Source: Chelatococcus albus (GTDB lineage: Bacteria; Pseudomonadota; Alphaproteobacteria; Rhizobiales; Beijerinckiaceae). From it: 64,000 nucleotides of DNA. The notes beneath the pieces are model-generated. The model was given only the letters and a program-made list of their open reading frames with translations, was not told the DNA's origin and did not search any database. How positions within the stretch are numbered: the stretch's first letter is position 1; each line of letters starts with the position of its first letter. The position numbers were made by a program, and so were the translations under genes. The stretch spans positions 62,001 to 126,000 of the forward strand of contig NZ_JASJEV010000008.1 in the NCBI RefSeq assembly GCF_030067675.1. The letters are read 5' to 3'. Of this stretch, positions 1 to 10,639 are shown one piece after another.

Positions 1-2364
<2,364 letters not shown>

Positions 2365-2484
2365 GCCGCCATCTCCCACTGCCTGGCGCCGAGCGCCGCG
2401 AAGAAACCTTGCCTCGGGTGCCCCGGCAGCCCCATGCTCCCGGTGACCCGCCATGATGTGGGAGGGAAGCAGGTCGGCGATAAA

Positions 2485-2505
2485 ACGTCAACATTTTGTT
2501 GACAT
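2485..2505. promoter_or_regulatory. Palindromic operator between oxoprolinase and TRAP genes
   Basis: GTCAACA (2487-2493), three bases, then TGTTGAC (2497-2503) form a perfect 7-bp inverted repeat, which extends outward with one mismatch. It sits in the 351-base divergent region and overlaps the -35 element proposed for the TRAP operon. Its size and symmetry fit a dimeric winged-helix regulator. The MarR-type protein at the end of the TRAP operon is the obvious candidate (inference). Confidence 0.6.
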
Positions 2506-2526
2506 GAAAGAGTCGATCGCTAGCAT
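2499..2526 (+). promoter_or_regulatory. Putative sigma-70-type promoter of the TRAP operon
   Basis: TTGACA at 2499-2504 matches the -35 consensus and TAGCAT at 2521-2526 matches four of six -10 positions, with a 16-base spacer. The operator palindrome covers the -35 box, so binding there would block transcription. The rest of the region up to the dctQ start (2527-2715) would be a leader of almost 190 bases in which no further gene is convincing. Confidence 0.45.
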
Positions 2527-2715
2527 GCTCGTAATGGCCGCAGCTAAAAAAAGGGGAAGCTGCGCGCCGGGTGGGAGGCTTAGGATGACCGCTTGGACGA
2601 TGTCCGGCGCGCATGCACCGTGCGCGCCTACAGGGTATTGCGGGGGCCGGCCGCAGCGTGCACGGCGCGCCGCCGGTGCGGTGCATGCGCAACGCCGGAT
2701 GCGGGAGCGCTGACG

Positions 2716-3261
2716 ATGCTGCGGCGTTGCCTCGACGGTCTCTATCTCCTCGCCGGATATGCAGCGGGCCTGTTCCTCGTCGCAATCCTCGTGCTGATGA
2801 TGCTCCTGTCGGTCGGCCGGCAGGTGGGTTTCAACATTCCCGCGGGCGACGACTTCGCCTCCTGGTGCATGGCCGCGATGGCCTTCCTGGGCCTCGCCCA
2901 CACGTTCAAGTCCGGCGAGATGATTCGCGTCGGCCTGGTGATCGACCGTCTGGACGGCCGAAAGCGTTGGTATTTCGAGATCTTCTCCCTCGTTCTCGGC
3001 CTCGGCTTCGTCGGCTTCTTCGCCTGGCACGCAGCGCTGCTCACCTACGACTCCTGGCGATTCAACGACATGGCCCAGGGGGTGGTTGCGGTGCCGCTGT
3101 GGATCCCGCAGCTCGGCTATTCCGGCGGTCTCGTCGTCCTCTTCATCGCCTTCGTCGATGAGTTCGCGCACGTGGTGCGCGGCGGCATGCCCCGCTACGA
3201 GAAACCGCCTGCGACCACCGCCGAAGAGGTAGTGGAGCGCGCCATCCAGAGCGGGGTCTGA
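2716..3261 (+). CDS. TRAP transporter small permease subunit (DctQ-like)
   Basis: This 181-residue protein has four hydrophobic segments, the DctQ plan: about residues 12-35, 45-65, 85-110 and 125-150. Known role: the small membrane subunit of tripartite ATP-independent periplasmic importers, pairing with DctM in the inner membrane. The frame stays open upstream to 2593, but that extension is Arg/Cys-rich and unlike the family. The ATG at 2716 has GGGAG about nine bases ahead and gives a normal N-terminus. The gene ends three bases before dctM. Confidence 0.88.
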   Translation: MLRRCLDGLYLLAGYAAGLFLVAILVLMMLLSVGRQVGFNIPAGDDFASWCMAAMAFLGLAHTFKSGEMIRVGLVIDRLDGRKRWYFEIFSLVLGLGFVGFFAWHAALLTYDSWRFNDMAQGVVAVPLWIPQLGYSGGLVVLFIAFVDEFAHVVRGGMPRYEKPPATTAEEVVERAIQSGV

Positions 3262-3264
3262 CCC

Positions 3265-4572
3265 ATGGGCATGATCGAGATTTCGGGCCTGCTCTTCCTG
3301 CTGCTCGCCGCGCTGCTCGCCGGCGGTGTGTGGATCGCCATCGCCCTGATGGCCTGCGGCTGGGTGGGCATGCAGTTCGTCGCCGGCGGAATTCCAGCCG
3401 GCTCGGTGCTCGCCACCACCATATGGGGCAACAGCGCGTCCTGGACGCTCGCCGCCCTGCCCCTCTTCATCTGGATGGGCGAAATCCTCTTCCGCACGCG
3501 CCTGTCGGAGGAGATGTTCCGCGGCCTCGCCCCCTGGCTGAACTGGCTCCCCGGGCGCCTGATGCACGTCAACGTCCTCGCATGCGGCATCTTCGGCTCG
3601 GTGTCGGGCTCGTCCGCCGCGACCTGCGCCACAGTGGCCAAGATCGCGCTGCCGGAACTGAAGAAGCGCGGCTACGACGAAACGGTGAGCCTCGGCTCCC
3701 TCGCCGGCGCCGGTACGCTCGGCATCCTCATCCCGCCGTCGATCACAATGGTGGTCTACGCCGTGGCGGCCAACGTCTCGATCATCCAGGTGTTCCTGGC
3801 GGGCTTCCTGCCGGGGCTCCTCGTCATGGCGCTCTATTCCGGCTACATCGCCGTCTGGTCGCTGCTTAATCCCAGCAAGACGCCGCCAGCCGAGCCGCCC
3901 ATGACGCTCAGGCAAAAGCTCGCGGCCTCCGCCAATCTCATTCCCTGCTTTCTCCTCATCTCGCTCGTCTTCCTCACGCTGCTCCTCGGCTGGGCGACGG
4001 CGACGGAATGCGCCGCCTGGGGCGTCGTCGGCGCCTTCGCCATCGCCTGGTGGTCGGGGAACCTGAGCTGGGACTCCTTCTGGCAGAGCGTGATGGGCAC
4101 GACGCGCATCACCTGCATGATCATGCTCATCCTCGCCGGGGCCTCTTTCATGTCGACGTCGATGGCCTACACCGGCATTCCGGTGGCGCTGGCACAATGG
4201 GTCGACGGGCTCAACCTGAGCCCCTTCGCCCTGATCGCGGCGCTGACGGCGATGTACATCCTCCTTGGCGCGGCGCTCGACGGCATCTCCATGATCGTGC
4301 TCACCACAGCGGTGGTGATCCCCATGGTGAAGACCGCCGGATTCGATCTCGTCTGGTTCGGCATCTTCCTGGTGCTCGTGGTGGAGATGGCGGAGGTGTC
4401 GCCGCCCGTCGGCTTCAATCTCTTCGTCCTGCAGACGATGAGCGGCAAGGATTCGAACACGGTGGCACTAGCCTCTCTGCCCTTCTTCTTCCTGCTGGTG
4501 GTGGCGGTCGCCGTCATCACAATCTTTCCGGACATCGTGATGTTCCTGCCGAAGGTGGCCTTTCCGGACTGA
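3265..4572 (+). CDS. TRAP transporter large permease subunit (DctM-like)
   Basis: This 435-residue, highly hydrophobic protein has the length and multi-helix layout of DctM. It carries the family-typical GSVSGSSAATCATVAKIALPE and GTLGILIPPS stretches in the first half, and MAEVSPPVGFNLFV near the C-terminus. Known role: the sodium-coupled transport channel of TRAP systems in the inner membrane. It lies between the small permease and the binding protein, in the order Q-M-P, and is translated from a start three bases after dctQ. Confidence in the family is very high; the substrate is unknown. Confidence 0.95.
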   Translation: MGMIEISGLLFLLLAALLAGGVWIAIALMACGWVGMQFVAGGIPAGSVLATTIWGNSASWTLAALPLFIWMGEILFRTRLSEEMFRGLAPWLNWLPGRLMHVNVLACGIFGSVSGSSAATCATVAKIALPELKKRGYDETVSLGSLAGAGTLGILIPPSITMVVYAVAANVSIIQVFLAGFLPGLLVMALYSGYIAVWSLLNPSKTPPAEPPMTLRQKLAASANLIPCFLLISLVFLTLLLGWATATECAAWGVVGAFAIAWWSGNLSWDSFWQSVMGTTRITCMIMLILAGASFMSTSMAYTGIPVALAQWVDGLNLSPFALIAALTAMYILLGAALDGISMIVLTTAVVIPMVKTAGFDLVWFGIFLVLVVEMAEVSPPVGFNLFVLQTMSGKDSNTVALASLPFFFLLVVAVAVITIFPDIVMFLPKVAFPD

Positions 4573-4594
4573 CCGTGCGTAAGGAGTGACGTCA

Positions 4595-5587
4595 ATGAAG
4601 GGGAATGGTTTGATGAAGCTCAGACTGCTCGCGGCCTGCGTGGCCGCAGGTCTTTCGTCCGTGGCTCCCGCTGCGGCGCAGACCAAATGGAACCTGCCGT
4701 CGGCCTATCCGACCGACAATTTCCACACCGAGAACCTCATGCAGTTCGCCAAGGACGTTGGCGAAGCGACCGGGGGCAAGCTGCAGATCACGGTCCATGC
4801 CAACGCCTCGCTGTTCAAGGCGCCCGAGATCAAGCGCGCCGTGCAGACCGCGCAGGCACAGGCCGGCGAGGTGTTGATCTCGCTGCACGAGAACGAGGAT
4901 CCGATCTTCGGAGTGGACGTGGTGCCTTTCCTGGCCTCGAGCTTCGAGGAGGCGAGGAAGCTATGGCAGGCCTCGCGCCCTGCCATAGAGAAGAAGCTGG
5001 CCGCCCAGGGCCTCATGGTGCTCTACGCCACGCCCTGGCCACCGCAGGGCGTCTATGCCAAGAAGGAGCTCAACGCCGTCGAGGATCTGAAGGGCCTCAA
5101 GTGGCGCTCCTACAACGTCGGAACGGCGCGCATCGCCGATCTCGTCGGGGCCCAGCCAGTGACGATCCAGGCTGCCGAACTGCCGCAGGCGCTCGCGACC
5201 GGCGTCGTCAACGCCCTCATGACCTCGGGCGCAACCGGCTATGATTCGAAGATCTGGGAGAGCCTTACGCACTTCTACGATACGCAGGCCTGGATCCCGA
5301 AGAACATCGTCTTCGTCAACAAGGCCGCCTTCGACGCCCTCGACAAGCCGACCCAGGATGCGCTGCTCAGGTCGGCCGCCACCGCCGAGGCACGAGGCTG
5401 GAAGCTCGCCCAAGACAAGACGAAGTGGTACCTGGAGCAGCTCGCGGCGAAGGGCATGAAGGTTCAGCCCCCGGGCCCGACGCTGGCTGCCGGCTTCAAG
5501 AAGATCGGCGAGCAGCTCACCGCCGACTGGCTGAAGAAGGCCGGCGCCGATGGACAATCGGTCCTCGACGCTTACAAGAAGAACTGA
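4595..5587 (+). CDS. TRAP transporter periplasmic substrate-binding protein (DctP-like)
   Basis: The start at 4595 is set by AAGGAG at 4581-4586. A GTG at 4586 overlaps that ribosome site and is less likely. The 330-residue product has a signal peptide with a hydrophobic core (LRLLAACVAAGL) and cleavage near PAAAQ. A DctP fold follows, with the conserved FKAPEIKRAVQTAQ region and the GLKWRSYN ligand-arginine region around residues 160-165. That arginine binds carboxylates in characterised TRAP proteins, so an organic acid such as 5-oxoproline would fit (inference from the oxoprolinase next door). It is secreted to the periplasm. Confidence 0.93.
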   Translation: MKGNGLMKLRLLAACVAAGLSSVAPAAAQTKWNLPSAYPTDNFHTENLMQFAKDVGEATGGKLQITVHANASLFKAPEIKRAVQTAQAQAGEVLISLHENEDPIFGVDVVPFLASSFEEARKLWQASRPAIEKKLAAQGLMVLYATPWPPQGVYAKKELNAVEDLKGLKWRSYNVGTARIADLVGAQPVTIQAAELPQALATGVVNALMTSGATGYDSKIWESLTHFYDTQAWIPKNIVFVNKAAFDALDKPTQDALLRSAATAEARGWKLAQDKTKWYLEQLAAKGMKVQPPGPTLAAGFKKIGEQLTADWLKKAGADGQSVLDAYKKN

Positions 5588-5638
5588 AACGGCCGAACGG
5601 GCGCGGCGCGAAGAGTGCCGCATTCCCGACGTTCCGGG

Positions 5639-5661
5639 CCGCCGCGATGGGTTCGCGGCGG
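5639..5661 (+). terminator. Strong hairpin between dctP and the MarR-type gene
   Basis: CCGCCGCGA (5639-5647) and TCGCGGCGG (5653-5661) pair perfectly around a five-base loop. There is no T-run, so it is not a classical intrinsic terminator. It could stabilise the upstream TRAP mRNA or reduce read-through into the regulator gene. Confidence 0.35.
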
Positions 5662-5716
5662 TCGTCGGCGAGCCCCCGCGGCTTGCCGGTCCCGAGGTGA
5701 AGCGAGCACGCGACGG

Positions 5717-6253
5717 ATGACCATGGGCGATCGCACGACATCATCGGAGGCGCTGGGCCCCATCGTCTCGTCGGCGCACCTCGCCGCGGGCCAGATGCCG
5801 TCTCTCTCGGAATTCGAGTTCGGGCTCATCCTCGTCAGTCACGCCTTCCACCGCTGGATGGTGCGCGGCATGGCGGCGGCGGGCATCCCCGAGCTCTCCG
5901 CCCTCGACGTACTCGTCCTGCACTCGGTCAACCATCGCGGCAAGGTCAAGCGCCTCGCCGACATCTGCCTCGTGCTCAATGTCGAGGACACGCATCTCGT
6001 CACCTATTCGGTGAAGAAGCTCGAGCGGCTGAAGCTCGTGAAGAGCGGCAGGCAGGGCAAGGAGAAGGTCGTGACCGTGACGGAGGCGGGCGAGGCCGCG
6101 TGCCTGCGCTACCGCGAGATCCGCGAGGCGCTGCTCGTCAAGGCGGTGAAGGGCCTCGGCTTCGACGAGAAGGCCCTGTCGGAGATCGCGAGCCGCATGC
6201 GCGCGCTGTCGGGCCACTACGACCAGGCGGCGCGGGCCGCAGCCTCCCTTTGA
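5717..6253 (+). CDS. MarR-family winged-helix transcriptional regulator
   Basis: The product of 178 residues carries a MarR-type winged helix. FEFGLILVSHAFHRWM forms the first dimer helix, then SALDVLVLHSVNHRGKVKRLADIC and a wing ending in KEKVVTVTEAG. It lies 129 bases after the binding-protein gene, in the same direction, with a hairpin between. It is the natural candidate for the palindrome at 2485-2505 (inference). Two in-frame ATGs (5717, 5723) compete; neither has a strong ribosome site, and the frame is open to 5615 without homology-like sequence. Confidence 0.85.
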   Translation: MTMGDRTTSSEALGPIVSSAHLAAGQMPSLSEFEFGLILVSHAFHRWMVRGMAAAGIPELSALDVLVLHSVNHRGKVKRLADICLVLNVEDTHLVTYSVKKLERLKLVKSGRQGKEKVVTVTEAGEAACLRYREIREALLVKAVKGLGFDEKALSEIASRMRALSGHYDQAARAAASL

Positions 6254-6375
6254 GCGTGTCCCCGCGCATCCGCCAAAGCACTCCGGCGAGCGTACGCTTG
6301 CACCGCCGGGCTTGACCGAAGGCACGCCGCCCCGCATCGTCGTTTCGTGATCGCATCGACAGCGACGGAGACGTC

Positions 6376-6816
6376 ATGCGCGCGCTTCTTGCCCTCACCC
6401 TTCTTGCTTCCGCGACCGCTCTCACGGCCCCCGCCGCCGGGCGCGAGCAGATCCCCGCGGAGGCGCGCGAGATCCCGTGGACCGGCCGGCTGCCTGCCTG
6501 CGATGATCCGGCCGTCCTCTCCCACATCGCGAGCAACTTCGCCTCGAAGGAGGCGAACTACTGGCGGTCGAGCCTTCGGATCGACAGCTTCGTCAAGGTG
6601 CGCCCGCTGGCCTGGCGGCCGTGGGGGGCCGATTACATTCCGCGTCAGTTCTGTTCGGCGCTGGCGCTCGTCTCTGACGGCCACGAACGACCCGTCCACT
6701 ATTCGATGCGGGAGGATCTTGGACCGATCGGCATCGGCTGGAACGTGCAATGGTGCGTCACCGGGCTCGATCGCAACTGGGCCTATGCACCCTGGTGCAA
6801 GGAAGCTCGTCCCTGA
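6376..6816 (+). CDS. Exported protein of unknown function with four cysteines
   Basis: The 146-residue product starts with a clear signal peptide (MRALLALTLLASATALTAPAAG, cleavage near residue 22). The mature part holds four cysteines, in LPACDDP, QFCSAL, QWCVTG and PWCKEA, suggesting two disulfides in the periplasm. Aromatic residues are frequent. I recognise no catalytic motif. It stands alone between a regulator gene and RNase T2, with 122 bases upstream, and probably has its own promoter. Good codon usage and the signal peptide argue that it is real. Confidence 0.75.
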   Translation: MRALLALTLLASATALTAPAAGREQIPAEAREIPWTGRLPACDDPAVLSHIASNFASKEANYWRSSLRIDSFVKVRPLAWRPWGADYIPRQFCSALALVSDGHERPVHYSMREDLGPIGIGWNVQWCVTGLDRNWAYAPWCKEARP

Positions 6817-6983
6817 GCCGAGGCGATTGCCTTCCGCTCCGCCTTTCCTGAGCCTCTTTCATCCTGCCGGGCTCCGGTCCGGCCACGCGCCCTAAAGCCC
6901 CGACCAGCACCAATCCATCATTCTTGATCAAATTGGACGCGCCTCCCCGAGACGATGGATCGAAGGCGCCAGAGGGGATATGC

Positions 6984-7685
6984 ATGAGCTATTCTCGTTT
7001 GCGCACTACACCGATCGGCTTCGCCGTCGCCCTTCTCGCCATCGCCTTGGGCATCACGCCCGCGGTCGCCCAGCCGCGCGGCGCGGAGGCTGGCGTACAG
7101 AAGGGCGCGACCGCCGGGCAGTTCGATTTCTACGTCCTGGCTCTCTCTTGGTCGCCGGGCTTCTGCACCCTCGAGGGAGATGCCAGGAACCGCGACCAAT
7201 GCGAGACCGGCGCCAGACTCGGTTTCGTCGTGCACGGGCTTTGGCCGCAGTACGAGCGGGGCTATCCGGTGGAATGCGAGCCGATGGTGCGCACGCCCTC
7301 GCGCCTCGCCCTCGACACGGCCAAGGGCCTCTATCCCGACGAGGGGCTCGCCCGATACCAATGGCGCAAGCACGGCACCTGCTCGGGTAAGAGCCCGACC
7401 GACTACTTCGCCGACGTGCGCAAGGCGCGTGAGGCGATCGTCTTGCCTCCGGCCTTCGAGAAGCCCGATGGCGACCAGAACTGGACCCCCCTCGATCTCG
7501 AGCGAGCTTTCGCCGCGGCCAATCCCGGCCTGCGCCCGGACATGATGTCCGTCTCCTGTCGGCGCGGCGTGCTGCAGGAGGTGCGCATCTGTTTCTCCAA
7601 GGACCTGCGCGGTTTCCGCATCTGTCCCGAGCTCGACCGCACGGGCTGCCGCGGCGGCATGGTGAAGGTCGAAGCCCCCCGCTGA
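6984..7685 (+). CDS. Ribonuclease T2 family protein, exported
   Basis: The 233-residue protein has a signal peptide (hydrophobic core at residues 11-26, cleavage near AVAQ). Both catalytic signatures of the RNase T2 family are present: VHGLWPQ with His84, and WRKHGTC with His130. Six or more cysteines fit a disulfide-bonded enzyme. Known chemistry: cleavage of RNA through 2',3'-cyclic phosphates, here in the periplasm or outside the cell. The ATG at 6984 is chosen because AGAGGGG lies seven bases ahead; the frame is open from a TTG at 6924. It is a stand-alone gene. Confidence 0.93.
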   Translation: MSYSRLRTTPIGFAVALLAIALGITPAVAQPRGAEAGVQKGATAGQFDFYVLALSWSPGFCTLEGDARNRDQCETGARLGFVVHGLWPQYERGYPVECEPMVRTPSRLALDTAKGLYPDEGLARYQWRKHGTCSGKSPTDYFADVRKAREAIVLPPAFEKPDGDQNWTPLDLERAFAAANPGLRPDMMSVSCRRGVLQEVRICFSKDLRGFRICPELDRTGCRGGMVKVEAPR

Positions 7686-7856
7686 GACCGGGGCCTCCCT
7701 CGCTGTCTGCGTCCGCGCGCTCGGGACGCCTTGCGCGCCCCTGTGCAACGTGCCATCGCAGGTCGCGATGAAGGGTGGGCTGTGCGGCGGCCCGCAGGCC
7801 GTCGGCGCCGACGGAACCGGCCGGACAGGGACCCGTAGCCGAACCGCAAGACGGGA

Positions 7857-8705
7857 ATGAATTATCGACACGCCTATCACGCCGGCAATTTCGCCGACGT
7901 GATGAAACATGCCCTTGTCGCGCGCATCCTGGCGCATCTCCTGAAGAAGGAGACGCCGTTCCGCGTGCTCGACACGCATGCCGGCATCGGCCTCTACGAT
8001 CTCGAAGCCGAAGAGGCCGGCAAGACGCGCGAGTGGCAGGGCGGCATCGGGCTCCTCGAGAGCCCCCTCGCCATGCCCGCGGCCGAGACCCTCATCGCCC
8101 CCTATCGCGCCGCGATCGCCGCCGTGCGGGAGCGTTTCGGGCCGATGGCCTATCCGGGCTCACCCATGCTGCTATGGGCGATGCTGCGGCGCGACGACCG
8201 CGCCATCGTCGTCGAGCGCCATCCGGTCGACAGCGAGACGCTGGCCGAGCTCTTCGCTCGCGACCGGCGCATCAAGCCCCTTGCCCTCGACGGCTGGACC
8301 GCCCTGCACGCGATGATTCCGCCGAAGGAACGTCGTGGCCTCGTCCTCGTAGATCCCCCGTACGAGGCCACGGGCGAACTGGAGCGCCTCGGCGAGGAGC
8401 TCGCCCGCGCCTGGCGGAAGTGGCCGACCGGCATCTTCGTCGGCTGGTATCCGATCAAGGATGCGGCCCCCATCCAGCACTTCGCAGATGCCCTCGCGGC
8501 GCGTGGTCTGCGCAAGGTGCTGCGCCTCGAGCTCCTCGTCGATGCGACGGACGACCCGGCGCGGCTCAACGGTTCGGGCCTCGTCGTAATCAACCCGCCC
8601 TGGACGCTGAAGGAGGAGGCGGAGGTGCTGCTGCCGGCGCTTGCGGAGCGCCTCGGCCGAAACGGACGCGGCGGATTCCGCTCGGCCTGGATCGCGCCCG
8701 AATAG
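7857..8705 (+). CDS. rlmJ: 23S rRNA (adenine(2030)-N6)-methyltransferase RlmJ
   Basis: The start of the protein, MNYRHAYHAGNFADVMKH, is the RlmJ signature. Residues around 40 (VLDTHAGIGLYDL) form the SAM-binding motif I, and VDPPYE near residue 163 is the catalytic D/N-PP-Y motif of N6-adenine methyltransferases. The length of 282 residues is normal. Known role: methylation of A2030 of 23S rRNA by a soluble enzyme. The ATG follows an ACGGGA with little spacing, so the start rests mainly on the family-typical N-terminus. Another frame spans this gene and continues into the next one, but only its 3' part is coding. Confidence 0.95.
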   Translation: MNYRHAYHAGNFADVMKHALVARILAHLLKKETPFRVLDTHAGIGLYDLEAEEAGKTREWQGGIGLLESPLAMPAAETLIAPYRAAIAAVRERFGPMAYPGSPMLLWAMLRRDDRAIVVERHPVDSETLAELFARDRRIKPLALDGWTALHAMIPPKERRGLVLVDPPYEATGELERLGEELARAWRKWPTGIFVGWYPIKDAAPIQHFADALAARGLRKVLRLELLVDATDDPARLNGSGLVVINPPWTLKEEAEVLLPALAERLGRNGRGGFRSAWIAPE

Positions 8706-8818
8706 GGGCTCGTCTGCGCCGCCCCGCATTGCCGCCCCGCGCCCGATGGGCCACAAGAGCGACGGCGCACGCCGGAATGGGTGCGCGCACCTCGTCCCGC
8801 CCATCCGCGAGCTGCCTG

Positions 8819-9424
8819 ATGCTGACGCTTCGTTCCTCACCCGCCTCCCCCTTCGGCCGCAAGGTGAAGATCGCCGCCTACCTCCTCGGCCTCATGGACC
8901 GAATCGAGGTAGTCAACGCCGATACGACTGACCCGAACGATTCGCTGCGCCGGCAGAACCCGCTGGGCAAGATCCCGACGCTCGTCCTCGAGGACGGCAC
9001 GACACTCTACGATTCGCGCGTCATCCTCGAATACTTCGACCATCTCGCCGGCGGCGGGCGCATCCTGCCCAACGGGGCGGAGCGCTTCACCGTGCTCGCG
9101 CGCCAAGCTCTCGCCGACGGCATCATGGATGCCGCCCTCCTCCAGGTCTACGAGGGCCGCTACCGTCCAGCCGAAAAGCACGAGGAGAAGTGGCTCGCGC
9201 TCCAGGCCGGGAAGGTGGAACGGGGCCTCGCCGCGCTCGAAGCCGCGCCGCCCGCCCTCGGCGAGCGCATCAACGTCGGCCATATCGCTGTCGCCTGCGC
9301 GCTGGGCTATCTCGACCTGCGCTTCGCTGGACGCTGGCGCGCCGACCATCCGAAGCTGGTCGCCTGGCTCGACACCTTCGCTGCCCGCGTGCCCGCCTTC
9401 GAGAAGACGAAGGCCACGCCCTGA
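8819..9424 (+). CDS. Glutathione S-transferase family protein
   Basis: The product of 201 residues has an N-terminal thioredoxin-like domain: LRSSPASPFGRKVKIA at residues 3-18, with Ser as possible catalytic residue; GKIPTLVLEDGTTLYDSRVI carries the cis-proline and the glutathione gamma-glutamyl contact Asp-Ser. An all-helical C-terminal domain follows. The length matches YibF/YfcG-like bacterial enzymes. The exact substrate is unknown. The frame is open a long way upstream, across rlmJ in another phase, but the ATG at 8819 gives the family N-terminus. Confidence 0.88.
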   Translation: MLTLRSSPASPFGRKVKIAAYLLGLMDRIEVVNADTTDPNDSLRRQNPLGKIPTLVLEDGTTLYDSRVILEYFDHLAGGGRILPNGAERFTVLARQALADGIMDAALLQVYEGRYRPAEKHEEKWLALQAGKVERGLAALEAAPPALGERINVGHIAVACALGYLDLRFAGRWRADHPKLVAWLDTFAARVPAFEKTKATP

Positions 9425-9722
9425 GACGGACCCAACCGAAGGGGGAGCGGCTCGCGACGTCTCCCCGCCCCAAGCCGAACGCTCGCCTGCGAAACCGCCG
9501 GTGGGCTTCTCTATTGGGCGGTATCAGTCCAGCGCCCGGCGCGACGAACGTTCAAGAATGTCTAAGATGGGTCGAAAGCGGACGTTAATCGAGGTCTCCT
9601 GGTAGGCTAGAAAGCCTTGCAGGGTACTGGAGCCGTCGGGCACGGTTTCTGAAACCGACCCGGACCAGGCGCCGTTGGTCTGCTGCCCATGGCGGCGAAA
9701 ACCCAGAATGCGCGAGATCACG
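9425..9722. other. Gene-poor stretch with a degraded repeat fragment
   Basis: No convincing gene is present. Around 9557-9589 lies a piece of the type AATGTC-N-GGGTCGAAAGCGGACGTT. It resembles, from memory, a short intergenic sequence common in Rhizobiales that is often mis-annotated as small proteins. The likeness needs a search. Confidence 0.3.
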
Positions 9723-10124
9723 ATGAAGCTTTCCGGTGGCTGCAACTGCGGACAGGTCCGCTACGAACTCGACGGCGAGCCCATCCGCGTCGGCATCTGC
9801 CATTGCGAGACCTGCCGGAAGGAGTCTGGCTCAGCCTTCTCCTTCTTCGGAATCTGGCCCAAGGCCAGCGCAACCCTGTCGGGCGAGCTCGGATGCTGGC
9901 AAAGCCGGGCGGGAGGTGAGCGCTTCTGCCCGAAATGCGGCTCATCGCTCTTTAGTTGGAATGACGAGTCGGACCAGATCGAAATCAAGCTCGGCACATT
10001 GGACAGCCCGCCCAGCGCGCTTGTGCCAGCCTATGAACTCTGGACCATCCGCCGGGAGCCGTGGCTGGCGCACCAGAAGGGCGCAGAGCAGCACGCGCGT
10101 GATCGCCAGGATTCCGGCGCCTGA
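9723..10124 (+). CDS. GFA/CENP-V domain protein (Mss4-like zinc fold)
   Basis: The 133-residue protein shows the GFA cysteine pattern. GGCNCGQVRYE is at residues 5-15 and CHCETCRKESGSAFS near residues 28-42. The second pair CPKCGSSLF is near residue 70. These cysteines bind structural and catalytic zinc in the family; members include S-(hydroxymethyl)glutathione-related enzymes, but most are uncharacterised. The ATG at 9723 is preferred to an in-frame ATG at 9708 because the domain starts directly after it. Beyond the domain, the tail ends in a charged stretch without homology-like features. It borders a decayed region. Confidence 0.85.
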   Translation: MKLSGGCNCGQVRYELDGEPIRVGICHCETCRKESGSAFSFFGIWPKASATLSGELGCWQSRAGGERFCPKCGSSLFSWNDESDQIEIKLGTLDSPPSALVPAYELWTIRREPWLAHQKGAEQHARDRQDSGA

Positions 10125-10142
10125 CACTGGCGCTCTCGTAGC

Positions 10143-10390
10143 ATGGACCGGAGCTATCCCATCACCCCCGATGGGCGCGACACACCCTGGTTGCCGGCCG
10201 GCTGTGGCGGGCCGGCAACCCGGCGATTCCCGAGGCGCGGACGCAGAAACTGGTCCGTGACCTGATGGACGCCGGACGCGTAGCGAAGGATGCTAAGCGG
10301 GGCCACGGCGATCCGGGGCGCGCGCGAGCAGTCATGCATGTGGCGAAGATCGTGCTCGGCGAGCGCGTTCCGGTGCGGGGCGTGAGCTGA
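10143..10390 (+). pseudogene. Frameshifted remnant of a small conserved protein
   Basis: The sequence from 10143 reads MDRSYPITPDGR in one frame. Near 10174-10178 the reading must shift by one base to continue with HTLVAGRLWRAGNPAIPEA and then KLVRDLMDAGRVAKDAK, ending at the stop 10388-10390. The joined product resembles a family I remember of about 90-100 residues: an N-terminal YPITPDGRY..V..GRLWRA..PALPE and a C-terminal ALGERGPVWW. Here the end is ALGERVPVRGVS, so the tail is also altered. The family has no assigned function. One frameshift plus a lost tail make a pseudogene the simplest reading. Confidence 0.6.
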
Positions 10391-10611
10391 CTGTCGCGCC
10401 AGGTCTCTGGCTTCTCTCCGAAGTCGGCGTATCGGCCGCTTCGTGGTTGGGTCCGGCGAGTGGTGGATCATGTTTTGCGCGGAGTGACCTTCGGCCTCCA
10501 GACCCGCCTCGATCTGACCGCCCCTCGGTCCCTGGTGGGACATCGCTCCGCCCTGTGGCGGATCCCGGAAGGGCCTTTTCCTGCGCGCCGTGAAGAGCAC
10601 GGACAAACGAA
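10391..10611. other. Non-coding, apparently decayed stretch
   Basis: I find no gene with plausible codon use, start and family resemblance on either strand. It separates the pseudogene from the terminator of the outer-membrane protein gene and looks like decayed DNA. Confidence 0.35.
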
Positions 10612-10639
10612 AAACCCGGCAGCCAAGGCTGCCGGGTTT
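10612..10639 (-). terminator. Rho-independent terminator of the outer-membrane protein gene
   Basis: AAACCCGGCAGCC (10612-10624) and GGCTGCCGGGTTT (10627-10639) pair perfectly. On the minus strand the stem is followed by a T-rich run (TTTTTCGTTTG), 26 bases after the stop of the gene at 10666-11343. The symmetrical A/T ends mean it may also stop plus-strand transcripts. Confidence 0.85.

Noticed and set aside
2593-2715. Longer start for dctQ
   Set aside because: The extension is Arg/Cys-rich and not found at the start of DctQ proteins; 2716 has a ribosome site.
2488-4197. 569-residue minus-strand frame over the TRAP genes
   Set aside because: Composition is rich in Glu, Asp, His and Arg without domains; the opposite strand holds dctQ and dctM.
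7775-8818. Upstream extension of the GST frame through rlmJ
   Set aside because: Only the part from 8819 resembles a known protein. The extension is out of phase with RlmJ and has shadow-type composition.
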